From Syngnathus acus (Eukaryota > Chordata > Actinopteri > Syngnathiformes > Syngnathidae), in NCBI RefSeq assembly GCF_901709675.1, contig NC_051088.1, forward strand, positions 19,231,193-19,295,192: a stretch of 64,000 nucleotides of DNA, in the 5' to 3' direction. Positions 1-11,290 of this stretch are shown piece after piece (the stretch's first letter is position 1; every line of letters begins with the position of its first letter). The notes beneath the pieces were generated by a model that did no database searches, was not told the DNA's origin, and worked only from the letters and a program-made list of their open reading frames with translations. Both the position numbers and the translations under genes were made by a program.

Positions 1-2087
1 GTGGCCTCTAGCGTCAGCCTTGTGTGAATTAATGGTCAGCTGTATCGTGCTCTCGCTCTTTCCCTCCATCACATGGGCTCTCTTTCTCCCTCTCTCTGTC
101 TTTGTCGAGTTTCAAACCCAACTGGTTGAAACAGACGCCCGCTCCACATTGAGTCTTGGGTCTGTTGAAGGTTTCTTCCCAAGAGCCAGGATTCCTTGCT
201 TCTGTTGCCCAGTGCTTGCTCGTGTCGGGTTCACATGGGGTCAAGTTGGAGCTCAGTTAATCTTTTAATAAGTGACGAGTAAGGTCTTTAAAAAGTGTCC
301 TGAGAAAACCTCTGCTATGATTTGGTGCTATATAAATAGCTAGCATGATCCATGATGCTGTTCCAAAACCTATATGTATCTTTCAGCATTGGTGTCTTCA
401 CATATGTGCGAGTTTTCTACGCCATGGGGAGTAACAACCATGCCATCACAGATGCTGGCTTTTAGGGCTGATCACAATCCAGATAGTAATTCTTGGCCTG
501 AAGAACATGACATTCATGGTTTCCAAAAACAATTTGGAATGCGGATTAGCCAGACCACAGCACATTTTTCCTCTTTATGTCTGCCCATCTCAGATGAGCT
601 TGGGCCCAGAGAAGCTGGCGACGTTTCTCTGTGGTTTTGATAGATGGTTGTCGCTTTGCATGGTAGAATTTTAACTTGCATTTGCACAGTTTGCATCACT
701 GTGTTGCATATTCAGTTGAGTATAAAATAAGGTGAAATGATTTCTGACATGCAACAACAAAATGAGCACAATGATAGTGTTATGCAAATTGTAGACAAGG
801 TTTGATACCCACTTTAAATTCTTTTTAGTCAATATTTTAGCAAATTTGGATATACAGTCATTTATGGACTCTCATGATAGCATTGCAATTACCTGCATGT
901 CATTCACTGAACTCATTAATTAGCCGCCAGATTTTGGTGTCCGATATTAGGTTGGTCAAAAGTAAAGTAGTAAAGGACAATCATCTCTTTCCCGTGTTAT
1001 GAATCTTGGCCCAGTGCGACGAGAATGGGGGCGCCAGGTTTTCAAGTGGATGCGCAGTATATTGAAGGACTGTTCGAGTGGCCAATGGAGATTTGTTGTT
1101 ATTTCGCTACACACGTTTACCGCTGCTTGTTGGTGAGCAGTGTGTTGCAATGTAATCCCAGATGGGCTTAGCATGCTGTATTTTAAATGGCAAGAAATGT
1201 CAACAAAGGTGTGTTTTTTGTTTTTGTTTTTGTTGGATGATAGACAGGGCACACGAGTTCTTGAGGCACCACACATTTGTGTGGCTATACCTATGACAGT
1301 TGCCTCAGGTGTGGAAGAAAGGAAGGGTGGGGGGCGTCCCATGCAGATTTTATTTGGCAGCTCGGCCCTAGCTCTCAGCTGTCAGTGCTGCCACAAGAGG
1401 CCTGACACTGAGCATTAAGTGAGGTCCGGGAGGTTGTGGTACCGCAACTCTGGCTATTATAGCAGTGAAGTGCACAAAAATGATTCAGTATATCTTGCTT
1501 GAAGCTGTGCCAGTCGTACTGCTATTATGTGACGCGCGCAGAAAAAGGATGGATGACTGTTTGGAAATTGTGTGTACTGCAATTTTGAAGGGACATGAAA
1601 TGCACTAAGAGCACATCCTTTCTGAAAAGAATTTCACGTAATATTTGAGCTCTCCAAGCGCATTCTGAGAAGCCCTGTAATCAAGTGACTGCTTTAAAAG
1701 CACAACTAATGTTTGACATTGTGGAAAGGAAATAGACTCGCTCGCTTAGGGCAGGTGCATGACATTGGCAGGTAAACTGCAAAATCTCCTGTGCATGTGA
1801 CGTGGGCGATTGGAGACCGCCTCGCAGCAAGATTCTGCGCCCGTGTGTGAATCACGAATGGCGTTGGTGCTATGAAAATATTTTAACGATGTTAATAATT
1901 CATTCAATGAATGTGTTTCCACAATAATTCAGAAAGATTATCTCACATCGGTGTCATATCGATGAATGAAACTTGGTGACATCCACCACACACAGATCGA
2001 TGTGCTTTTACTGAGTCAAAAAATCATAATCAATAAATTTGCTGCTGTGCCAAGTAATATAATTTACTGTGTACTGAGTGTTCCTGA
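1..2087. other. Non-coding stretch, no gene recognised
   Basis: I see no exon with convincing protein similarity here on either strand. The open frames are short, lack splice context and resemble no family I know. If the minus-strand LIMA1-like gene continues past its exon at about 3047, this stretch lies in its next intron or downstream. The expected LIM-domain exons (paired CxxC/HxxC zinc motifs) are not visible, so the rest of that gene must lie to the left of the window or be too divergent to see. Confidence 0.5.
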
Positions 2088-2095
2088 GTCTACGT

Positions 2096-2431
2096 CAGGG
2101 GTGTCAAACTATTTTTTTTCGCAGGCCGCATTGTAGTCATAGTTTCTTTCGGAGGGCCATTATGATTGTCAACCCAAATAAATGTATGAGCACCTATATA
2201 TATACAGTATAAGCTACAAAACAAACTGACAAATAACTCCTTTTCAAATCAGACTAACTACAAACTATATATAAAATATTTTTTTTAAAAAAAACGATAT
2301 TTTTAAAAGTGAAGACAATTTGCAATTCTAGTAATGACACACGAATTTGATGCACAATTTGTCTTCGCGGGCCACGTAAAATGATGTGGCGGGCCGTATC
2401 TGGCCCCCGGGCCTTGAGTTTGACACCAGTG
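2096..2431. mobile_element. Non-autonomous hAT-like DNA transposon (MITE)
   Basis: The 336-bp element starts CAGGGGTGTCAAACT and ends AGTTTGACACCAGTG, imperfect terminal inverted repeats. It is flanked by a perfect 8-bp direct repeat, GTCTACGT, at 2088-2095 and 2432-2439. An 8-bp target duplication with CAG...-type ends is the signature of hAT-superfamily elements. There is no transposase frame, so it is a non-autonomous copy. The inner sequence contains the phrase 'gcgggccacgtaaaatgatg', and a decayed relative lies in an nbeal2 intron near 45760. Confidence 0.88.
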
Positions 2432-2703
2432 GTCTACGTGGTAATATGCTTTACACAATCATTGTGTGATGTTTTTAATGCAGTGAGTGCTGCCGGAGGG
2501 TCACAGGCGTAAAGCGGTGGTTTTCCGTCTTGGCACTTACAAGCAGAGATTTATTTTTATGACATTATGTAGCATAGATGATTAAATTCATTGAAATTTT
2601 ACATTGAGGAATGTTATTCTTCATTTGGACTAGTAACTCAAGCAGTTATTCACAAAACTGTGAACTTGTGAACGACTCCGTCTGTCAGCACACCATCACA
2701 TAA

Positions 2704-3018
2704 CCAGCTCAGTGGCCTAGTGGTAGAGTGTCCGCCCTGAGACTGGAAGGTTGTGGGTTCAAACCCCGGCTGGGTCATACCAAAGACTATAAAAATGGGA
2801 CCCATAGCCTCCCTGCTTGGCACTCAGCATTAAGGGTTGGAATTGGGGGGTTAGATCACCAAATGATTCCCGAGCGCGGCACCGCTGCTGCTCACTGCTC
2901 CCCTCTCCCCCAGGGGATGGATTAAAATCACATGGGGATGGGTTAAATGCAGAGGACAAATTTCACCACACCCAGATGTGTGTGTGACAATCATTGGGAC
3001 TTTAACTTTAACTTTTTA
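2704..3018 (+). mobile_element. tRNA-derived SINE
   Basis: The 5' head looks like a tRNA gene with RNA polymerase III promoter boxes: an A-box-like TGGCCTAGTGG at about 2712-2722 and a B-box-like GGTTCAAACCC at about 2756-2766. It is followed by about 230 bp of non-tRNA body and a short iterated 3' tail of ACTTTA units at about 2998-3017. This head, body and simple tail is the layout of a SINE. The head would not fold into a complete functional tRNA: no acceptor-stem partner follows the B box. It lies just downstream (minus sense) of the LIMA1-like exon. Confidence 0.8.
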
Positions 3019-3046
3019 ACCTAAATCCTGCATAGATGGTCTTACC

Positions 3047-3192
3047 GCCGCAGAGGAGGAGCTGGTACTCTCTTTGTGGGACACAGCAGCTTGATACATG
3101 GCCAGACGCTCTTTTAGTGACACAGACTCGCTGCTCTCACGGTCATCGGCGTCTGGAGCCCGACTCCCCTGAATGGGCTGTTCCTCTGTAGC
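3047..3192 (-). CDS. Internal exon of a LIMA1/EPLIN-like actin-binding protein
   Basis: Read on the minus strand, the exon is entered after an acceptor ending TATGTAG and left at a donor GCG|GTAAGA. The frame contains SLKERLAMYQAAVSHKE followed by a serine run. This closely resembles the SIKDRMAKYQAAVSK segment that precedes the LIM domain in LIMA1 (EPLIN), an actin-bundling and cytoskeleton-stabilising protein. The match is from memory of the family, not from a search. The next upstream exon in hand is at 24630-24824, in an order that fits the human protein (FEK motif first, then the AKYQAAVSK motif). The phases of these two exons do not join directly, so at least one small exon between them has not been found. 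A LIMA1 paralogue or another protein of the same family is possible. Confidence 0.68.
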
Positions 3193-3939
3193 TACATACA
3201 CACATAAACATGAAAATGTGAAAATGTCATCATTTCTGGGCTCTGAGTGGAGACAATACTTGAGTTATTTAGCATTCTGTTTTCTTATTGATGCTTTATA
3301 TTTATTCAAGACAAGAGAATCTGTAACAAAGTCATCAATAAGCACACACGAGTTTATGATTCTCCATTTTGCTCAATGCATCCCCATGGACTGCCAATTA
3401 GAGGAGACCATTGATTTTGCATTTGACTTTTCTGCGCTACAAAGCATCATTAAGCAACACAGAACGCTTCACCGTGTCTCAGCACACACCCACACTGGAC
3501 CTTTTAGCTCTTTACACGTTGGGTCTCTCGCGGCAACAATGTGGTGGGATGAAAGAAAAACCTACATAAAAATGATTTTCGCTCATTATCGGCACAACCT
3601 GCAACCTTTGAACATGCTGACATCCTACGCCTTGTTCTTTTGTCATCAGATACAGTTTTTGCAGCATATGTATGAATTGTGATAGTCATGAGAAGAGTTT
3701 GTGGAGCGCTGCTGCACCTGATTCTTTAAAACATTTTGGGGCAAAATGAAGATCCTATTTGTGCCATCAAATATGCTTGCATTTATTTATCTCAGTTTGT
3801 GCTTGGCTATGCAGTTTCTACATACTTAAATGTATGTAATGCAGTGTGTACATTGTGGTTTCAACACACAACAAGGCTTTAAAGTCAGTAAATGTCATGA
3901 TATTAACCCAATCACCTTTTATTTATTTTTTTCTAATTA

Positions 3940-4351
3940 CCGTATTTTCCGGACTATAAGGCGCACCGGACTATAAGGCGCACCTTCAATGAATGGCCCA
4001 TTTTAAAACTTTGTCCTTATATAAGGCGCACCGGACTATAAGGCGCACCATTAATGCATCATGTCAGATTTTTATTCCAAATCAAATCATTCTTCATTTT
4101 ATCTTTTTTATTTCAACTTCAGACGCAACAAGTTACTTTATAATCACAAAATAATGATCCATAGTCTTTTTGATTCATGATTCATAGTCTTCAGCGGGCC
4201 ACTTATGATTGATTTCATGACACAATGCTTCGGGCCAGTTTAAATTTAGGAATTTGGTCCATATATAAGGCGCACCGGACTATAAGGCGCACTGTCGGCT
4301 TTTGAGAAAATTTTAGGTTTTTAGGTGCGCCTTATAGTCCGGAAAATACGG
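3940..4351. mobile_element. MITE with TA target duplication, copy 1
   Basis: The element begins CCGTATTTTCCGGACTATAA and ends with its inverted complement (TTATAGTCCGGAAAATACGG). It is flanked by TA on both sides (3938-3939 and 4352-4353), the target duplication of the Tc1/mariner superfamily. No transposase is encoded. The 17-bp phrase GGACTATAAGGCGCACC is repeated in tandem at the left end and recurs inside, so the terminal motif has been internally multiplied. A second copy of the same family lies at 14065-14455 and a fragment at about 25691. Confidence 0.82.
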
Positions 4352-6187
4352 TAATTAATTTATTTATTTATATTTTTCTACTGAAAATTTGAATTGGTAT
4401 GACAATTTTATGGCCAGGCTAGAACAAACAACTGGACTGAGAAATCACTTTCTTTGTAGAACTGACACAAATACAGAGTGTCATCACTCCGTCCAAAGTT
4501 AGGAGTGCGTGTCTAGGAGCTATAAACTATTAAAGACATTGTACATTATATACAAAAAGTGTCAAAGGCATGATTTATAGCTCACATCAGACTAGATCCA
4601 CTCCCACGCATGCTCTTTTTTTCTGTTTAGCCTCATTCACCACCACATCTCAGAAGAAAATGTGATTTTTTTTTATACTCTTACGCATTTTTCACAAGAA
4701 AGCTTGCACAATAATCAGTGTGTTTCTTGTCATGTTTTTTTCCCCATCATGCTGCTTGATTAATGTTCTAGCTCAGAGCTGGACCAAATTGATAAAGGTA
4801 CTGTGTTCTGTTCACAGAAATTCCCGAGATGTTGAGCGATGAATGGTTGACAGTGCTGCCCGCCAAAGCGAAAGTTTTTGAATAATCTTTGTAAGAGAAG
4901 TCACTGATGGCGTAGTGTTCACCTCCAGACGTCAGTTTGAAATTGATCCAGGGTGTTACTCTTCCTTTTCACACAGTTAGCTAGGATAGAAAATGCTGCA
5001 TTGTTTTCCTAACTCGCTTTGAATTTTGATCAGATTTGATACTTTTATCTAGCGTTAAGTTAATCAAATCGAGTTGAGGATTAGATTTGCTCTGGCTTTC
5101 ATTATTAATTCTTTATTTAGCATTTTAAACGGCATATTAAAATGGTCTGCCACTAAAAATCACATAGAAAAGTACTTCATCTACAAATACAGGTATATCT
5201 TAAAAAAGAGACATCATGTACTTGATCTTATATGAACTATTTGTTTAAAAGTGTATCCCAGTCATGAACCTCACCGGCACAGGCGGTAAACCCGGTGTAA
5301 ATATGCATGGTGAGTTTGCGTTCCAGTCCACTAGCCTGGATGTGTTAATCACACTTTTAAGAGTTCAACAGCATAGTTTTAAGGTGGCTTAATCGATTTA
5401 ATGCAAAGTCAGGGTATTTTTCTTCCCCTGAAGACACTAGGAGTGAATGTCTTGTTAGTTATTCTTGAGTGAGTCAGCTGGGATGCACTCCAGCTTCTCT
5501 TGAAACGCCACGGTTAATTTTTTGTGAATTGATTTGCTTACATAGAGGTGAATATGTTTGTTGTCTGCTAAAACCTTTCTACTGTGATTGGGGAAACGAA
5601 TCATATGTATTAATATTTTATTCTAAAAATACAATTAATCTAGTATGGCCCTCGGGGGACCAAAACGGAAATAACTCCTGACAAGGAAAATGTTGCCCAC
5701 CGAATTTAGAGAGTGACTTTGAGTGGTATTAATGACTATGGTTCAAGCACCACATGATAAAAACATACTGTCCTCATGACACCAGTTTAAGCTTTCTGTT
5801 ACGAACGGCACGTTAGTGTGTGGTGAGTAATAGGCAGCCGGTCGGATCTGAAAATAAACCGTTTTTTACTGAGTCTATCCTATAAATATAGGTCAGATAT
5901 CCTACACCTGAGGCTGTCTTAAAACCTCACACCAGCACGATGACAGAAGCACAAGCATAACGCCTTCATCTATCACCAGAGATGTATGCTCACGTCATGG
6001 TCAGGAGCTGTCACAGAGTCAGAGACCTGCTTTTTGAAGCATGACGGCAGTGACAACAGCCTCTTTCAATGGTATGTCGTCTGCAAAACTGCCATAGCTC
6101 AAAGGTGAGCTAGCCAGCCTCGGGTCTTTTTATTTAGCGCCTGTTACCGCAGCATCATGTTCTCTTGCAGAGGGAAAGATTTAGTAA

Positions 6188-6202
6188 GGGGGGGGGGGGG
6201 GG
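6188..6202. repeat. Poly-G tract
   Basis: A run of about 15 consecutive G residues lies in the LIMA1-like intron. Such runs can form four-stranded structures and are error-prone in sequencing, so its length should not be trusted. Confidence 0.85.
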
Positions 6203-9200
6203 TGGAGAGGCCCGTGCTATGTGAGCGTGACATAAAAGAAGTATGGCCCTATCCTAATTATTATGGGCATTCAATAACGAATATGCTTTTGGCGCCAGGA
6301 AACCTTAGAAACTGCTATCATCTGCATTGTTTTACTTCTGCTGATGTGTTATACACTTTGATTTTATTCACAGCGTTACACCATAAGTGCTTAAATGTAC
6401 ATGCTGGTTTGGCTAAAATGTGCAAATTCAGAAATTGAGTGGCCTCCCTGACTCTCCTGCACGCCTGCTGAGGAGAGACGGAGACAAATGAGTTATTTCA
6501 GTGATTAAGGGTTACATGGCAAGGCAAGAATACTGCCCGGACTAAACACGATGGTGTCACAGCTCCCTCTCGGGGCTCCCACACACCATACGCCTTAAGC
6601 GACCCAATTTTGTATCACAAACCAAAGTCTTCGGTTGGTGAGGGTTGTCGAGATCGCCCCAAATGAGCTGGACTAATTGAAATGTCAGCCACGGAGGCTG
6701 ATTTTCTCCTCATAGATGAAAGCAAAACAGGCGCAATAATTGAGTTGTCAAATCTATCAGAATAAGTTCTTTACATGTAGACCAGATTGCCCTGGAGTGC
6801 TTCCTTGTGCTCAGCTAAGCACTTTGTTTCTCATTCGCCACACTCTCAGAATACTGCCGATGAGCTTGTCGCCAGCGATGGCGAAAACAGAAAGCGTTTC
6901 CTTGTGGAGTCAGAAATATCGCATTTTGGAGCTTACAGCACAGCAACCCAATACCACAATCTCTTTCTTTTCTACCTCCCAGCCATTAAAACAATTCATT
7001 ATAAGCACAAATCCTTTTTCCAATGTTCTCTTCCACTTCTTTGGCTGAAATCAATTTGTACGTACGTGCTTATTTTTATAGAAGCTCTCCGGTAATTCAC
7101 AATGACTGCTTACCTTCTGCCTAGGACACACTGAACAAGTGATGTCAATAGAATCCCACTGAATAGCAAAAGGCCTTGCAACTCCAGAAAGAAATACTTA
7201 TTTGATAAAACAAGTCAAGTCCTGGATAGAGACCAATGCAATAGCTTGGAGGCCAGCTCCAGCCGCGTGCTGCTCAGCAGTGAGGCCCTGGCATGCAGTG
7301 ACAGCTGATTTTATTTTAGAATCCCCCTTCGTAAAAAAATAGGATGGACTTACAGGAGAGGATTGGTGCATGTGCCTTGGCCTTTTTTTAGAATCAAGTA
7401 TCAAGGTACCCGGCATGCCCTTTAACTTATGTCACAGCGGCGTTATGGACGCAGACTTAACATACAGTATGGAGAATACGATAAAAAATTCTATATTCAC
7501 CCGTCTGTGGCATGAGGTTACTCACATTCTCGTGAGCTTGACAACCTGTAATCCAAAAAACTGTGCTCTGCACTGGTCATGATTTAAAGCGCATTTTGGC
7601 ATACCAAGGGAGTTTCCAAAGCGATTTTTGTGAATTTGATCAGGGCGCTTTGTGTAGATATGTGTTAGACGTCATCATATTTTATTAATGAATAAATCAT
7701 ATTTCACTGAATCACTGTAGAATTGAACTCTTATTATCATCATCTTTATTATATATTTTTAAAACCATCCCACTGGCAGACGCACAGCTTTAGAGGGTGG
7801 ATTAAACATGCACTACAATCAATATGGAAGGTTGTCTTCAAGTGCCCACTTCACAAATTCTTAGCAAATCTTTATATCAACTATGTGTGGAGGTTTGCTT
7901 GCAGTTCCTTATAAACGTACTTTACGTACCTTGACCTGCCACAGGACTCAAACAAATCAATCTTCTTTCATCTTACATGGAGCATTTAATGGAAAGGTTC
8001 TGATTGTTGGTGGATCACGTTTGTCGTATTCACACCCACAATGACTTAAGACCAAATAAAAAGCAAAACAGACATGCACAGTTTAACTCACTGGGAACAC
8101 GTGCTTTCAACACTGTTTAACTTATTCAAATCTTTACACTCATTAAAACACACTTTTTCTAAAATTCCTGCAGGTGCCTGTCAATAAATTGAAGGCTATC
8201 ATACCACATTACTGTGATGTATATTCTCTTTGATTTGTGGAAACAATGAATATTCTTCCAGATTAGAAGTGGACCTTCTCTGCCTTATCTTATTTTAAGG
8301 AAATACTGCATCTCTCCAATAAATAGTGCATGTTGCAGCATGTGCTACATGGTTTTTTGCTAGTCTTTTTTGTTTTGGAAAAGTATTTACTTAAAAGTCA
8401 TTAAATATATAGTATTGGTAAATAGTGGGAACACTACAAACACAAGTTGTAGGTCTTGCTTGCTACCTTGCCTGTACTAATCTACATGTAAAGCACAACT
8501 TTCAAAATAAAAGAAGCACACATTTTACTGAAACAGTTCTTCTTTTATCCCTCCGGTGTTGCCTTGGCCTACAACATAAGCAGGGATCCCTTCATAAACC
8601 ATTGACCTCAACGCAAAGCCTTTCATTCATTTTTTCTGGTGCATTATCCTTCCCCCAATACAAGCTTAAATCCATTTCACATGAATTATTCATGTCTATT
8701 TTCTCTATTATTAGCCGTGATCACTTGTATTTACTGACTTGAGCCCATCCCGTGAGCTGTTGTTGGCAGCCCATTGACCAGAGAAAAGTGCGGTTATCGG
8801 CCTCGAGGAGAGGCTGCACTCGGCTGATAATCCCACTGAAATTGCACATGGATTTCCTGTTCCTAAAGTGAAAAATAAACTCACTCCCATAGAATACCGA
8901 ACGAAAGCCTACACTAACTACCCAAAGTAAAACTAAAGAATAGCTTCTTTTTTATGCTTGTGCTTAAGTTTTTGAATGATAAACAATTAACAGAAATTAA
9001 TTTATGGTACCTCACATTTGAAAGAGGCATGTCATATGTACCTATTCTTCTGACATTTGAATCGCTGTGGGGGGATGCAAGCTCTTACAAATTGGACAAA
9101 AGAACGCTTCCATCATCTAGTTTCTTTTTTTCCTTTAATGAAATTTGTCTTTGATTAGTCATAACGTGGGCGATTCTTTTCTTTTAGCAGCCATTAAACA

Positions 9201-9294
9201 AGCTCTGACATGTGCAGCTTTATAAAGACACTGTGGGAATGTTCTGCATTGTTTGAATCACAAAATTGAATTAAAATTTGTTCCTTTTTTAATA

Positions 9295-9865
9295 CAGGGG
9301 TCTCATACGCAAATTACGTTGGGGCCCCTGGAGATTGGTGTGTGTATTCCACCAAAAAAAAAGTGGTTCAAGTATTCCAAAAAAAGTACAATGAATTTAA
9401 TCTTCTCAATCTTTTTTAATAGCCGTTCAGAAAATTAATAGTTCCTCATTTTCTCTCTCATCTCCCCTGGTACATGTTGAGCTGAGTACTGACTTCTAAT
9501 TTCATGATCATTGGAATTTTCCCTGTGCAATGAAAATATGTCAGTGTGGCCCTGTGCAAACACAAAAATCTGTCCCCCATTTTTCTTGAAATTGGCTTTT
9601 CTCGTTGGCAACCTCACTCTTCAGCATAGGTTTTGAAAAAGATGTGGCAGGATCTTTTTATTCTTCTTGGCATCATGTCAGCTTTACATTTCCCTTAAAG
9701 CTGTCATTGGCCTGTACTATGGAAGGCCATAAGTCCCTTTTGAAAAAAGGAAGTAAAGCAGCCAGCATAACGACACGGTAAAAAAACGCTTACATTAAAC
9801 TGTGATGCCCAATAGGGGGGTGCTAAAAAAAAAACATACCCAGTGGGCTATGAGTGAGACCCCTG
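9295..9865. mobile_element. Non-autonomous hAT-like element (about 570 bp)
   Basis: The left end reads CAGGGGTCTCATACGCAA and the right end ATGAGTGAGACCCCTG, an imperfect inverted pair of about 14 bp. The 8 bp outside the left end (TTTTAATA) and right end (TTTTAACA) match at 7 of 8 positions, as expected of an aged hAT target duplication. There is no transposase. It differs in sequence from the 2096-2431 element except for the CAGGGGT start, so it is a separate family of the same superfamily. Confidence 0.72.
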
Positions 9866-11240
9866 TTTTAACATGTACATTTATTTGTAATAAATTCATT
9901 GTAATTAAAAGATTAAAGTCACAACCCTATTGACAACACAATGAGAGATGTCCTGGAGGGTTACAATTGTAAAATAACATTTCCAAAACTTGTTTTAAGG
10001 TACCATTATGCTGGATGTGGTAGAAAATAAAACAAAATGCATTATTCGGTTCGGGGCAGAGCTTTGGTCTTGAATTATTTTATGAAGCAAGTGAGTGACA
10101 CATGTAGTTGTAACAAGTAAACAAGGATTCATATAGAGCAGTTGCAGGGGGATATGTGGGAGAGCTTTGCATCTGTTTAAAGAAGAGTTACCGCACCACT
10201 GTGCTTTATTTAAACTTGACGGCTTTGCGAGAAAGAAAGTCCCCCAGCACGACTCCTGCCACTCGAGAACAACTCTTGCCGCCACTGTCAGTCATTTGAC
10301 CCTGCAGATTACGCGACGTCAGTGACAACCTGTCAGCGACGACAAAAGCCGCTACGCGGTCAGGAGAACATGACGGGAGAGGATCATCAGCCAGCTCCAG
10401 CTTTAAATTCCTTGCGGGGTTCCAAAGGTGTATTGGCCTAGTGAAGCTCCCAATTTGTTTGCTTGTTTGTTTACATTTGTGTTTCTGCTGTGATCTGCAG
10501 ATCTACAATAAAAAGCTTTTGATAAAATACTCCAAAATAAAGTCACACACTTTGAATTCCAATTTTTTCCTTGATGAAAATTGTTTTGAAAGACTGGCAC
10601 TATATTATGCAAATGAGCCACAGCTCACCTGGAGCCTCATTTATCAGAGAGTGGTTCTAAATTTATTCATACGACTGAAATTTAGTATGTGTAAGTAAAA
10701 TAAAATCGATGTTTATGGGATGCATGGACAACTTTTGTACATGCAATGAGAAGCAATGTTGTTATTAAAAGAATAAAAATAACATGGGAGATTTTTTTAA
10801 ATAGTTTGACATCTAGCTCAATGCCAAAAAAAAAAACATGTCACCTTTGTACTGGAGGCGCACACCCACAGAGCCATTCTGATTGAATAGTGCATGAATT
10901 TATTCGGCCAGCCCACATGCATCGCAGATTATTTGGGCATTGAATGAATTCAATCATTTCCTGATTACACCTGAATTTGTTGCGTGATGGTGCCTTTATT
11001 AAAATGCAAGTGCAATCAGATTTTTTTTCCCTTCCCTACATAGGGGGGCTGGGATGATTATTTCTAAAGGTTTTTGTGGAATAATCAAATAGAATTTTTC
11101 AAAATAAAAGCAGATGTTTGCAGATATCTTATTTTGATTAAACACAAACAATAAATCAGATTTCATCAAGGAATAGAGAAATCAGATAATAATTACTTTT
11201 GAGAGCCGGAAATAATTACTCAATCATTAGGATATGAGGC

Positions 11241-11290
11241 GATTAATTTGATAATCGATTTATTATCGATTGATTATTTTTGACTCCTGT
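11241..11290. repeat. Fragment of a dispersed repeat (copy A)
   Basis: The segment contains gattaatttgataatcgatt, identical over 20 bases to 29288-29307, with a similar AT-rich continuation (TATCGATTGATTA here against TGTCGATCAATCGGTTAA there). Two unlinked near-identical pieces imply a dispersed repeat, but neither is long enough to name the family. Confidence 0.45.

Noticed and set aside
956-1342. A 128-residue minus-strand ORF
   Set aside because: No recognised similarity, no splice sites, and a lysine/asparagine run from a T-rich tract; treated as chance.
2704-2775. Possible tRNA gene (A and B boxes present)
   Set aside because: No acceptor-stem partner or complete cloverleaf; it continues into a SINE body and tail.
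3173-3682. A 169-residue plus-strand ORF
   Set aside because: It overlaps the LIMA1-like exon antisense, has no recognised similarity and no splice context.
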